A DNA stretch of 64,000 bases from Buddleja alternifolia (Eukaryota > Streptophyta > Magnoliopsida > Lamiales > Scrophulariaceae): positions 1,369,001-1,433,000 of the forward strand of contig CM033403.1 in NCBI GenBank assembly GCA_019426215.1, in the 5' to 3' direction. Positions 46,581 to 57,831 of the stretch are shown piece after piece. Numbering within the stretch: position 1 is the first letter of the stretch; the number at the start of each line of letters is the position of its first letter. The notes beneath the pieces are model-generated. The model did not search any database, had not been told where the DNA came from, and saw only the letters and a program-made list of their open reading frames with translations. The position numbers and the translations under genes were made by a program.

Positions 46581-47186
46581 TATATACTATTATAAAAGGA
46601 AAGCCTTTTTTGTGTCTAAAACGGAAGTTATTGTTGGAAGTTTTATCTTCTATTTACATATTTAACCTCCAAATATTTTACTTCCAGAACAAATTGTGTG
46701 CAAATTTTGACAGCTTTAAGGGTAAAATAGAATGCATCCCACGTTCACAGTCAGTTCTCAGACCAATTTTCTTTCTTCCCTCACTTGCCCTTGCAATTAT
46801 CAAACCGACATCACAACTGTCCGGGATAACATTGCAAAATTCAGTCCCACGTTCACATCTTCTCACTCCACTTCAACTTTCACCTCTAAAATTCTGCATT
46901 TTCAAGGACTTCCATTACTACCATAAAAAACTTTACTAATTGTCAATAGCAAAAGAGCTACGAACCTGGATTTTACAAATGAATCTTTCAAGAAAGTTGA
47001 AGCAAATGGGTTACGGTTATCAGCCATGTATCTCTAAAGAAATCTGCTATTTGGCTTGCCTAAATCGTATATTACAGCAATTGGCAAGTAAAACTATCTT
47101 TGATGAAGATGGAGTGGAGGCAAATGGGTTTGGGTAATCAGCCATGCATCTGTCCGGGGCACCAATATTTCATGAAATGTTGAAGG
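46581..47186 (+). other. Helitron-like 5' end and unassigned sequence
   Basis: ATACTATTATAAAAGGAAAGCC at 46587-46608 resembles Helitron 5' ends in this window (169 and 61341), but the initial TC is lost in a TA run. Downstream there is no recognisable gene; a phrase like gaagcaaatgggttacggttatcagccat recurs about 114 bp later with changes (47003 and 47117). It ends at the Copia-2 insertion. Confidence 0.35.
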
Positions 47187-47710
47187 TGTTAAAGTAAATT
47201 TCCCTTGAGGTTTGTATTAATAATCAAAGATATATATAGAGGTTTACAAGAGAGACATAATATAAAAGGTAACTAGCAATAAAGGTAAACCTAAACTAAT
47301 AAGGAAACTAATGACAATACAATAATAATAATAAGAACTCTTAACACTCTCCCACAGTAGAAACTGGAGGCACTACTACAGAAATGACCTACTAAAGCGG
47401 TTATTTTTGGCCAATTACAGCGGTTTTTAACCGCTGTAATAGGTACCGCTGTAATTGGTTCAGGCCAATTACAGCGGTTAAAAACCGCTGTAATAGATAC
47501 CTATTACAGCGGTTATTTTTATAACCGCTGTAATAGGGTATACCCTATTACAGCGGTTATACAAATAACCGCTATTAAAAAAAAAAAATTTTTTTTTTTA
47601 AAGCGCCTATTACAGCGGTTTAGGAAAAAACCGCTGTAATAGGCTACACTATTACAGCGGTTTTTTCGAAAACCGCTGTAATAGGCGCTTTAAAAAAAAA
47701 AAAAATTTTT

Positions 47711-47995
47711 TGACCGTGTTGGAATGATACGAAATTTGCACGGTCATAGCGAAATGGCATTCCGAACAAAACGTAACATTTTACGCTCTCGTGATTTTAG
47801 CCATCCGAGATCGTTTAAGGCCTCAAATACGTGTTTTATTACAAAAATACGTATTTTTGTAATAAAATGCGTATTTAAGGCCTTAAACGATCTCGGATAG
47901 CTAAAATCCCGAGAGCGCAAGGCAAAGACTTGCGTTTTGTTCGGAATGCCGTTTCGCTATGACCGTGTAAATTTCGTGTCATTCTGACACGGTCA
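47711..47995. repeat. 285-bp imperfect palindrome (foldback)
   Basis: The left arm starts gaccgtgttggaatgatacg and the right arm ends cgtgtcattctgacacggtc; they are inverted repeats of about 140 bp with a few mismatches, centred near 47850 (aaaatacgtatttttgtaat). A transcript through it would fold into a long hairpin. Confidence 0.88.
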
Positions 47996-48139
47996 AATTA
48001 TAAACGAAAAATATTTTCGTAAATACACAAATTTATACATACACCCATCTACACATACACAAATATACATATACACCCACATATACACAAAATAAATGTA
48101 CCCACACATACACAAATATACATACACCCATACATATAG

Positions 48140-48220
48140 GTGGTGTCGGCGGCGTTGATGGAGGTGGTAGTGTCGGCGGCGTTGATGGAGGTGGTAGTGT
48201 CGGCGGTGTTAGTGAGAGAG
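48140..48220. repeat. GGC-rich minisatellite, ~27-bp unit
   Basis: About three units of gtcggcggcgttgatggagg followed by tggtagt, then GA repeats. Probably slippage-derived; the open frame on the minus strand (Pro/Thr-rich) is a composition artefact. Confidence 0.8.
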
Positions 48221-48409
48221 AGAGAGAGAGAGAGGAGTGAGAGAGAGAGAGAGAGAGAGGAGTGAGAGATAAAGAGGAAATGAAGAAGATGAAATTTGAA
48301 ATTTCAAATGAAGAAGAGAAAGAGGAGTGAGATATATAAAGAGGATTTTTATTTTCGGTCAAAGCCTATTATAGCAGTTCTTTGAATAACCGCTGTAATA
48401 AGTTCGGAA

Positions 48410-49060
48410 AGTTTTGGGCGGGAAAAATGGGGGGGAATTTTTTTAAAATATTTTGACCTATTACAGCGGTTCGGTAGCGAACCGCTGTAACCGGTTCGGT
48501 ACCAAAAAAAAAAAAGTTTTTTTTTTTTACTCCGAAATATTTTGGGCGGGAAAATTGGGGGGGAATTTTTTTTAAAATTTTTTGACCTGTTACAGCGGTT
48601 CGGTAGCGAACCGCTGTAACCGGTTCGGTACAAAAAAAAAAACTTTTTTTTTTTGCTCCGAAAAATTTTGGGCGGGAAAATTTGGGGGGAATTTTGTTTA
48701 AAATTTTTTGACCTGTTACAGCGGTTCGGTAGCGAACCGCTGTAACCGGTTCGGTACCAAAATTTTTTTTTTTTTACTCCGAAAAATTTTGGGCGGCAAA
48801 ATTGGGGGGGAATTTTTTTTTAAATTTTTTGACCTGTTACAGCGGTTCGGTAGCGAACCGCTGTAACCGGTTCGGTACCAAAAAAAAAAGTTTTTTTTTT
48901 TGCTCCGAAAAATTTTGGGCGGAAAAATTTGGGGGGAATTTTTTTTAAATTTTTTGGACCTGTTACAGCGGTTCGGTAGCGAACCGCTGTAACAGGTTTA
49001 GCCCAGTTATAGCAGTTCGGTACCGAACCGCTATAAGAAGTTTTTTTTTTTTTTTCTTAT
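48410..49060. repeat. Five-unit ~125-bp array with perfect hairpins
   Basis: Units start near 48412, 48541, 48667, 48789 and 48914 with ttttgggcggg. Each contains a 12-bp inverted pair, acagcggttcg-gtag-cgaaccgctgt, followed by a poly-A/poly-T pair. The repeats amplify the subterminal motif of the transposon. Confidence 0.88.
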
Positions 49061-49273
49061 TTTGATCGGCCTATTAGAGCGGTTTTCTAACGAACCGCTA
49101 TAATAGGTTTGGAACTATTACAGCGGTTCGATAAAAAACCGCTGTAATAGATACCCGATTAATATCCATTATAACGGTTCACTTATAAACCGCTGTAATA
49201 AGTCTCTCCGTTCAGCGGTTTTCAAAAAACCGCTGTAAAATGTGCGCTGTAACAGGCCTTTTCTGTACTAGTG

Positions 49274-50463
49274 AGGCGCTCGAACTGTGAAACTGGATCG
49301 AAAATCAACGAACAACGAAGATAGGTGGTGAAAATGTCTGCATACTGATGGGATGAGGGAACGTGAAGCACACGAACCTCACCTAAGGTAATTTTTTCAC
49401 GCACAAAGTGTAAATCTAATTCAACATGTTTAGTACGTTGGTGCTGCACAGGGTTGGAAGAGAGATAGACAGAACTAATATTATCACAATAGACAAGAGA
49501 GGCCTTGGAAAGAGGACAATGAAGCTCAAGAAGAAGATTACGAAGCCAAGCAGTTTCAGCAACGACATTGGCTACACCGCGGTACTCGGCTTCGGCACTA
49601 GAGCGAGAGACAATGTGTTGACGTTTGGAAGACTAGGAAATAAGGTTATCACCAAGGAAGACACAATACCCAGAGGTGGAACGACGAGTGTCGGGGCACC
49701 CAGCCCAATCGACATCAGAGTAAGAGACGAGCTGGGAAGTAGAGGATGGAGTAAGAGTAAGACCGTAAGCAAGTGTGCCATGAAGATATCTGAGAACACG
49801 TTTAAGAGCTATCATATGATGGTCACGAGGATCATGCATAAAGAGACAGAGCTGCTGAACCACGAAAGAGATGTCCGGACGAGTGAAAGTGATATATTGG
49901 AGAGCACCAGCTAGACTACGATAGAGGGTAGGATCGGAAAAAAGAGGGACTAGAGGTAGAGGAGAGTTTGACTTGAGCATCAGCAGGAGTGGAAACGGGG
50001 TTACACGAGGACATGTTAGCTCGGTCGAGAATTTCACGGGCAAATTTGGCTTGAGAGAGAAAAAGACTAAGGGGAGTGTGAGTAACAGAAATTCCTAGAA
50101 AGTAATGAAGAGGACCTAGATCAGTCATAGAAAATTCACAAGAAAGAAGAGAAGTGAGATGTGTAAGAAGAGAGGAAGAAGAGGCAGTGAGGACAATATC
50201 ATCAACATAAAGAAGAAGATAGGTAGTGGAGGAGTGACGACGAAAGATGAAGAGAGAGGCATCAGCCCGACTACTGATAAAACCAAGAGAAGAAAGATAA
50301 GAAGCAAAGCTATGATGCTAAGCACGAGGAGCTTGTTTGAGGCCATACAATGATTTCTTAAGAAGACAAAAGTGATCAGGAAATCGAGAATCAGAAAAAA
50401 CTAGGGGGTTGCTTCATATAGATAGTATCAGTCAGATGACCATTAAGGAAAGCATTCTTGATG
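49274..50463 (-). pseudogene. Copia-2 RT/RNase H part of pol, broken
   Basis: In minus order there are RT fragments near 50460-50347 (catalytic-side sequence and a YGLKQAP-type phrase, frameshifted), 50346-50125 with the YVDDIVL-type region, and 50128-49916 (TDLGPLHYFLGI). RNase H follows at 50043-49633 (LVSYSDVDWAGCPDTRRSTSGY) and 49449-49274 (RTKHVELDLHFVRE), ending beside the nested CACTA. Several frameshifts. The region between integrase and the middle of RT is missing. Confidence 0.85.
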
Positions 50464-52222
50464 TCGAGCTGATGAAGAGGCCAAGAGTGGGAGAGAGCAA
50501 GACTAAGTATAGTGCGAATGGTAGCGGGTTTGACGATGGGACTAAAAGTATCTCATAATCGATGCCAGGCTGTTGAGACGGGAAGCCTAGGAAAATACAG
50601 ACAGAAGAGCGAGGGGATAATTTATGAAGAGATGTGGCAGAGAGATTTGGATAACACAGACAACCGAAAACACGGAGATGATCATAAGAAGGAGAAACAT
50701 GATATAGAACTTCAAAAGATGTGCGAAAGGAGAGAGTAGATGTGGGAAGAATATTAAGGATATGAGTAGCCATGTGAATAGCCTCAGCCCAAAACGAAGG
50801 AGGAAGAGAGGCTTGAAAAAGAAGATAACGCACAACATTATTTATGGTTTAGATGGTTCGGTCGGCTTTACCATTTTGTTGAGAAGTGTGAGGGCAAGAA
50901 AAATGAAATTGTGCACCATGGGTAGCGAAAAAAGATTTAAAAGAAAGATTGTCAAATTCGTCACCATGGTCACACTGAAAAAATTTAATTTTGAATTTAA
51001 ATTGAGTTTGAACATAATTAAAAAAATCAACAAAAATTTTAAGAGCATCCAATTTACGACGTAAAGGAAAAATCCATAAAAAATGGGAAAAATCATCCAA
51101 GAAAATTAAATAATAATGAAAACCACTTAAACTAGGAACAGGAGACGTCCAAATATCAGAATGAATAATATCAAATAAGTTTGTGCTAGAAGAATTAGAA
51201 CTAAAAAATGGTAAAAGTTTGTGCTTGCCTAACTGACAAGCATGACAAAGAGAACGAGAATAATCCTTATTACAAGAGATGAAATTACGACTGGAAAGAA
51301 AATTAAAAACAGCAACGCCGGGATGACCGAGGCGACGATGCCAGGTGGAAGATGAAGGAGCAATAGAAGCAAGAAGAGCTGTGGAAGATGGATTGAATGG
51401 GTAGAGATCGCCATTGCTGTCGCGCCGAAGAAGTAACAAACCAGTCCTAAGATCCTTTGCAGAAAAACCAAAAGGGTCAAACTCGATTGAGCATTGATTA
51501 TCGCGTGTGAATTTACGAACAAAAATAAGATTTTTAATTAACGACGGAGAAATAAGGATATTATTTAGAGAAACAGAACGAGAAGGAGTTGAAAGATACG
51601 AATGACTAATAGAAGTAACCGGGAGTGCAACACCATTACCAACAATTATTGAATTTAAATTATTACAAGGTGCAATATTAAAAAAATTACCTTGATGAGA
51701 TGACATGTGATAACTCGCACCTGTATCCAAATACCACTGATCATCGGGTTGGTGGAGTGTCATTGTTTGATAAAGTGTCAATAAATTCGTGGCTGTGAAG
51801 GGAGGCTGCTGGGCGAGAGTTGGTGGACCAGGGGAAGCTGCTGCTGGAGTTGAAGTTGTAGGGCCTGATGGTGGTGGGCCGAAATCAGGTGGAGGCCCAT
51901 GGGGCGCGGGACGCAAGAGACCTGGAGCGCGGGTCGTTGGGCTAACGAAGGATGAAGGCGAAAGTGGGCTGGCGGCAGAATGTGGCCCAGATGTGGACGG
52001 GCTGAACCAGGCAGAATTAATGGGCGGCATTGATGAGGCCCAATTTGCTGAATTTGTTGAGAGGGGTGCTAGTGGGCGGCTGGACGGATTGAGGGCTGCA
52101 TGAATTGAGCCGAGCAGTTGAGGCCCATGTGGAGTATGTTGCACAAGCTGGTAAGAGTAACCTGTAGTTTGGCCGGTTGGATTTGGTGGGCGGTAGCGAG
52201 AACCCATATGGTGGTATCCCAA
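50432..52222 (-). pseudogene. Copia-2 gag end, protease and integrase
   Basis: 52222-50849 is open for 457 codons: a Pro/Ser-rich gag tail, protease motif WYLDTGASYHMS, zinc-binding WHRRLGHPG...CHACQLGKHK, then the integrase core HSDIWTSPVPSLSGFHYYLIFLDDFS and a CDHGDEFDN phrase. A stop after SQQNGKADRTI interrupts it and 50833-50432 continues (LLFQASLPPSFWAEAIHMATHILN...FGCLCYPNLS). Soon after LGFPSQQPG the sequence jumps to GIDYE-type RT sequence, an internal deletion. Confidence 0.87.
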
Positions 52223-52279
52223 ACGACCACCTCGGTTAGAATTTCGACCACCACCTCTTTCGCGATTGTTACCAAAGTT

Positions 52280-53019
52280 TCAATAATTATTTCGGTTATT
52301 GTTAGGAGAGGGATTTTGGGAAAAAAGAGCATGAGCGGAATCGGAAGGTTGGGAAGGAGAAGTAAAACGAGTTTCTCGGGATTCGTGAATGAGAAGCAAA
52401 TTACGAACTTCAGAAAAAGAGGAAAGGGGTGGTTTTGCAGTAATTACAGTAAGGAGAGGTAGATACGACTCGGGGAGACCTTGTAAAAGTTGAAGAATTA
52501 ATGATTGATCACTTATTGGAGTATTAAGATCGGCGAGATTGTCAGCTAAAAATTTCATCTCCTGACAGTATTGAGAGATAGAAAGTGTTCCTTTACGAAG
52601 ATTGTGAAATCCTTCATTAAGTTGCATGGAGCAGGATGCTTTATTATTGCGAAAGTTAGACTCAATAGCAAACCAAAGATCATGGGAGGTAGCAAATTCA
52701 AGATCAAGATTTTTTAGTAATTTGATATCAACAGAAGAATAAAACCACCTTTTGATAGTGGAGTCGAGGGAAAATCAAGTTTCATCAGTTCCAGAAATAG
52801 GTTTGGATTGACCAGTTATGTGATCAAAAACGGAGTAGCTACGGCAGAGATCCATAAACATACCGCGCCATAATTTGTAATTTGAATAGTTTTCCGTTAA
52901 CTTAAAACCAAAAGAAGAATGAACGTTTCCGGCAGCTAAAGCAGGGTGTATGGGGGCGGTTTTGGTGTAGATTCATGAACTTGGGTTTTGGTGGCGGAGG
53001 AGTCTTCGGATTGAGACAT
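52280..53019 (-). pseudogene. Copia-2 gag
   Basis: A start at 53019 (MSQSEDSSATKTQVHE) is soon broken by stops. 52627-52280 keeps the UBN2-type Copia gag core (LRKGTLSISQYCQEMKFLADNLADLNTPISDQSLILQLLQGLPESY). A damaged stretch near 52250 separates it from the gag tail at 52222. Confidence 0.85.
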
Positions 53020-53480
53020 GGGAGGAATAACCGAAAATAATTATTGAAATTTTTTGATATTAATCACGAGAGAAGAGAATAATCAAAAAAACTTACCTCG
53101 ATAAATCAATCGGAATAACATGATAGATGATGAACCGGTAATGGAGGCTATGTGAAGTGAGATATGGCGTGTTAAGGGGAGCAAAGACTTAAAGGGGTAA
53201 GAAAAATATAGAGAGAAGGAGGAAGAAGATGAGAGGCGCCGGTGATGATTGCCTTGAGAGAGAGAGAGGCGGATTTAGGGAGGAGAAACCAGGAACCGAG
53301 GGTTTTAGACTGATACCATGTTAAAGTAAATTCCCCTTGAGGTTTGTATTAATATTCAAAGATATATATAGAGGTTTACAAGAGAGACATAATATAAAAG
53401 GTAACTAACAATAAAGGTAAACCTAAACTAATAAGGAAACTAATGACAATACAATAATAATAATAACTTTTAACAGAAGG

Positions 53481-54892
53481 TACGCAAAAATCACATTTTA
53501 TGAATTTGATTTTTCCATGGGATTTTACCAATTTTCTATACCTGTATGAATTTTTTTGTTTTTCCATTCTATCTGGAACTGGTAGGTAAAGATTTTGTAT
53601 CATTCGGCTTCAGTACTTCAATTATAAAGATGGTGTTCATTTTGGAGTACATAAATTGGGTATTTAATTTTAAGTTTGAACTTTGACTATATAGTCAGAA
53701 TGTGTATTGTATTTGCACGGTACTGAATATGTTAATTTTTTGGATATGACACTGGAATTTGAATCGAAAAAATGCAATTTGACTCGACTTTTAAATGAGA
53801 TTTTACAAATTTTGCAGTAATGTATGTTAAAGAAGAATCTATGTACCTGTGACAAACTGAGCTTGAGTTCTTCAAGAAGAGAGATATTTGACACTGGAAT
53901 TCGATTAGAAAAATTGCAATTTCAGTCAACTTTTTTAATGGGATTTTACAAATTTTTCAGTAATGTATGTTAAAGAAGAATCCGTGTGCCCGTGACAAAC
54001 TGGGCTTGAGTTCTTCGAGTACAAAGATGGTGTTCGGTTTGGGTACGAAATTGGAATTAAAGAACAAAAAATGCAATTTGTGTGGAGTTTTGGAGTACAT
54101 AATGTTGGGTATTCAATTTCAAGTTTGAAAATGTGAGTTTATAGAATGGGATCTTATGTGACAAATGCTTACAAAAACTTTTTTCTTGGGTACAGTAGCA
54201 AAAATGTATTAAATGGAGGCACTTTCTAGGTTAACCTTGACAATATTCCTAATGGTCGTTTTTACATTGTCACATTATGATACATCTGACTTCATATTTG
54301 TTTTGTTTTAGTTCGCAGTTATATAACAAATGCAAACAAGCATGATACATTGCACGAAGACGGAGTAATGGAAATTTTTATTTTTATTTTTGCAAATAGA
54401 GTATCAAGGTAATTACTATAATTCCACTAATATGTTGTCTAATACCTATGTTTTACATTTCGTCTAACTTTATTAATCTCTGATTGAGTTAAATTTTGAT
54501 TCTTGCAGAATGTGATGGGCTTATAAATTTTCTCCTGCTAAGCAAATCATAAGGAATCTCTCTAAAATCAAATATTATTTTGATTTCTATTTTTTTATAG
54601 CTTTTGTACTCGATTGTTTTGTTTTAGCAAAAGAGGATAAACATGTCATTCTCGAAAACAATAATGATTCAATCTACATACGTGACTGAAGAAATATACT
54701 GTAATGGAACAAACATTTGTGAAGAGAGAATTATGCCAATTTTGTGAGAAGACGGAGATCTAGAGCCATCTGAAATCATTTTTCTTTTTTTTTTGTATTT
54801 AACACCATAAAAATGCCCTCAAAGTTACATTTTGTTTCTCTATTCTATTTTTCTTCAATATTCGTTTTCAACTTTATAACTAATTGAAACTA
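53481..54892. other. Helitron-like host region, non-coding
   Basis: It resumes the host interrupted at 47186. No gene is recognised. A ~140-bp phrase (gattttacaaatt...cagtaatgtatgttaaagaag...cttgagttcttc) occurs at 53795-53880 and again at 53940-54020. The rest is AT-rich with T runs. Confidence 0.45.
53795..54025. repeat. Two-unit direct repeat, ~145 bp
   Basis: The two units share gtaatgtatgttaaagaaga and gacaaactg-gcttgagttc with a few substitutions. Non-coding. Confidence 0.75.
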
Positions 54893-54900
54893 CTTAAACA

Positions 54901-55809
54901 TAGGACTGTCAATGAACTCAAGCCGGCTCGAAGCTCGTAAGCTCGGCTTGATAATTTTCAAGCCGAGCTTTATACAAGCCAGGCCCAAGCCGAGATAGAG
55001 CCCAAGGATAAGGCTTGAATTTGAATTCAAGCCGAGCGTGAGCGAAAGTAGGCTCGGCTTGAATTGGGCTCGGGCTCGTAAAAAAAAATATATACATGTA
55101 TATATATATATATATGTTTTATATATTATATACAAAAATAAACATAGTACTTTTTTTATAAATAATTCCAAATTGCATAGAAAATGTCAAGATTTAAAAT
55201 TAAGGAATATAATCTTTAAATCACATTCAATTCTAAAATTTCCTAATATAAAACGCTATACTCAAGAAATTAAAAAAGTAAAAAATTATCAATTTAAACC
55301 TACTAGTATCCAATACAAATATATGACAATTCACATAAACAATTTACGACAAAAGCTAATTTTTGTCTTCAAGAATTGTTCATTTATTTCTCCTCACAAC
55401 TCACGACAAAAGCAATTTTTTTTCTAAGTCTATTATATATTTAGTTATAATATTTTTCAATCTTAAATAATGCGTGGAACATATATTTCAATGAAATGAG
55501 ATCTTTCAAGGTACATTTTAGTTATGATTTGTCAATAGAACATGAATGACGTTATTTTTGTATGTTTTTAAGATTGTTATTTTTTTAATTTATATATTAG
55601 ATTACTTTATTACTTAAAGTTTTTCAAAAGAAAACAAATTCGGGCCGGCTCGGGCTCGGCTCGAAGCTCGTACTAGTTTTCAAGCCGAGCCCGAGCTTTG
55701 AAATAAAAAGCTCGTGCAAATTCAAGCTTTGGTGATAAAAGCTCGCATATTATCAAGCCGAGCGTGAGCGTGACCAAGCTCGGCTCGCTCGGCTTGATTG
55801 ACAGCCCTA
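54901..55809. mobile_element. hAT-type non-autonomous element, perfect 8-bp TSD
   Basis: It starts TAGGACTGTCAAT and ends ATTGACAGCCCTA, imperfect terminal inverted repeats, with CTTAAACA on both sides (54893-54900, 55810-55817). An 8-bp duplication and TAGGGCTG-type ends indicate the hAT superfamily. Both subterminal regions (to about 55080 and from about 55640) are full of aagccgagc/gctcggctt motifs in both orientations. No transposase. Confidence 0.9.
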
Positions 55810-55864
55810 CTTAAACAAATGGGAGGATGGCTTGCTATGTCGGTGAAGATTAAGTTGTATTTCA

Positions 55865-56240
55865 TCAACCCATAGAGTAACAAGGTAAGTATGCCTTTCT
55901 TAGTCCTAACGATTTTCCAAATATCTCATTGAAGTGAGTAGAACCTTCTAAAGGAACCTTGGAGGTTCCAGTTACAAATTGGAGCAATCTTGCCATATCT
56001 TCCTCGTTGAATCCCTCAACAACCTCCCAAAACCACTGAACATTAGATGCTGCAGTGTAGCCAGTATACTCAGTGTTGGCCTTCAGACCATCCAAATCGA
56101 TCTCTAGAAGACCGCTAATCAATAGTTTGAGCTCTTTATCATTGAAAATAGATATAAAACTTGCAGAATCTTCTCGAACATTGTCAATTTCAGAGTCCAG
56201 AAAATTTTGTGAGGTAGTAGAACACCATATTCATCGCCCT
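55865..56240 (-). pseudogene. Fragment of a HECT-type E3 ubiquitin ligase (UPL1/2-like)
   Basis: Minus strand, 56122-55865 reads [59 protein letters not shown], the second half of a plant HECT domain (family consensus ISGLP-IDLDDL-ANTEYSGYS). The preceding frame ([13 protein letters not shown], about 56165-56123) is joined in sequence but shifted further upstream near 56185. It stops after [10 protein letters not shown], before the HECT catalytic Cys region. There is no E3 gene around it. Likely a captured gene fragment in Helitron-like DNA. Confidence 0.8.
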
Positions 56241-56489
56241 CAGGTACGGTCTAATGATTTTAACTTAGTCCTAACGATTTTAACTTTTAGACTCTGTATT
56301 GTTATGTGGTTGATTAGCAAAATCCACTAGAATGGAAAAATTAAATAAATAAAAATCAGGAAAGGCCACTGTTAAAATTCCATGAGAAATATTCATCTTT
56401 TTTATGGTTTATATTCACAGTATAAATAAAGGGGGCTGAGTTTCTCTCTCGGCGCACGTTAGATGTGCTAACGTGCACCAACCCTCACC

Positions 56490-57831
56490 ATGGCGAAAAA
56501 GAGAGGAAGACGACCAATAGGAGCGGCCCGTAGTCCCGACGAGCAAGTACAACCGGAATCTTCAGTAGCAAAAGCAGTTCCACAGCCCAGCCTAAAAACC
56601 CCAATCGGTGAGGGGGAAGACCCGTCGGCCCTAATCGGAGATGGGGAAGTTATCGGTCCTGCAGAGGAGATTGAAGGAATTTCATAAGGAAGGCAAGCAA
56701 CGATGCAAAAGGGTTTAGACTTCACAACCCAGAAGGAGACGGTGATGATCGAACCCCCTGTGATAGATCCAGAGATGAGGCCGGCGAAATCTGCACGAAT
56801 ATGGAAGGATCTGTTTGCAGGTAACTGAGATGGCAATTGTGGGTTAACTTTACATAAGTATGACAGCGAAGAAAAAGATATCTGCATAACAAGGGAGGAT
56901 GTTGAATCTGAAATAGCATATTGGCAATTTTCTTTAGTTGCATATCTTGTTAGTCAGGATTTACTAGTTTCAGTTATGGTGAATTTTCTTAGAAATGGAT
57001 GGAAAGCAATTGACATGCCTACTGTGGTAAAAACATGAGAAAGGGTTCTTTGTTTTGAGGTTTGAAACGGAGGAAGCAATGACTGAAGCTTTGAATAGGG
57101 GAAATCTTTTCTTCTATTCAAAACCTTTGATACTTAGGAGATGGAAGCAGGGTATGGAAATGGAAGAGACGTTGACTCAGATACCAATTTGGATACAGCT
57201 TCCTAACCTGCCTTTGGCATTGTAGGGGGCTAATAGCTTGAGCAAGATTACTAGTAGGATTGGAGAGCCAGTCCACACGGACGAGATGACAGCAAAAAAA
57301 TTGAAATTAAGGTATGCTAGAGTACTTTTCAAGGTTGATATGGGCAAGGAACTTCCCAAGGAGCTGAGTATAAAGAATAGTTATAATGGAAGAAGCATGA
57401 AACAAGCTGTGAAGTACGAGTGGGTGCCGTTATTTTGCAAAAGATGTACCTCTTGGGGTCATAACAGTATGGGTGGCCATAAACTTGCTAAACAACAATG
57501 GCAAGTAAAACAAAAGGAATGTGAGGTTAGTGCACAGGAGGAGCAGGAGGTAGAAGAAATCCAGAATATTTCAAATACAGTGGTAGAGAAGGGCATACAA
57601 CAGGGAGCAAGTACAAGTCACACACCACCATGGCAACCCAACTCTAAAGGGAAGGGAGTGATATCTGATTGGCAGGAGGTCAAAGGGTCAAAGCAAAAGA
57701 AGTGCCATAATTGGATAATTAATGAAGCAAATGTAGAGGTGCAACATGCTTTGACAAATTTATTCCAAGTACTGAGTCAAGTTGGAGTTGTAGCAGAAGG
57801 AGGCGTGCCACCAGAGCCCCCAGATCAATGA
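56490..57831 (+). pseudogene. LINE ORF1 (nucleic-acid-binding protein)
   Basis: It starts MAKKRGRRPIGAARSP. After stops near 56685 and 56826 it continues with DUF4283-type sequence, a frameshift near 57035, FETEEAMTEALNRGNLFFYSKPLILRRWK, and another stop at 57225. From 57238 a 197-codon frame has LRYARVLFKVDM and the zinc-knuckle-like FCKRCTSWGHNS. ORF1 proteins of plant L1 elements bind the element RNA. It ends in TGA overlapping the ORF2 ATG. Confidence 0.8.

Larger units (their letters stand above)
47371..49273. mobile_element. Non-autonomous CACTA element nested in Copia-2
   Basis: 1903 bp with ends CACTACTACAGAAATGACC and GGCCTTTTCTGTACTAGTG, perfect CACTA termini, and AGG on both sides (47368-47370, 49274-49276). 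It has no transposase. It consists of subterminal agcggtt palindromes, a 285-bp foldback, a GGC-rich minisatellite and a five-unit hairpin array. Its terminal and subterminal motifs match the larger element at 38806-46385, so the same transposase family would mobilise both. Confidence 0.92.
47187..53475 (-). mobile_element. Copia-2: decayed Ty1/copia with nested CACTA
   Basis: Short LTRs at 47187-47346 (160 bp) and 53319-53475 (157 bp), TGTTAAAG...TTAACA, with GAAGG directly repeated outside (47182-47186, 53476-53480). Minus orientation: primer site CATGGTATCAGTC next to the right LTR and polypurine GTGGGAGAG next to the left LTR. Internal gag, protease, integrase, RT and RNase H remnants run 53019-49274. 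The CACTA element at 47371-49273 interrupts its 3' end. Confidence 0.92.

Noticed and set aside
51789..52103. Gly-rich plus-strand frame in Copia-2
   Set aside because: It is antisense to the Pro/Ser-rich gag tail.
46581..56389. One complete large Helitron spanning this region with captured genes
   Set aside because: A 5'-like end is present but its TC is lost, and I could not find a matching hairpin-CTAG 3' end before 61340. Only fragments are annotated.
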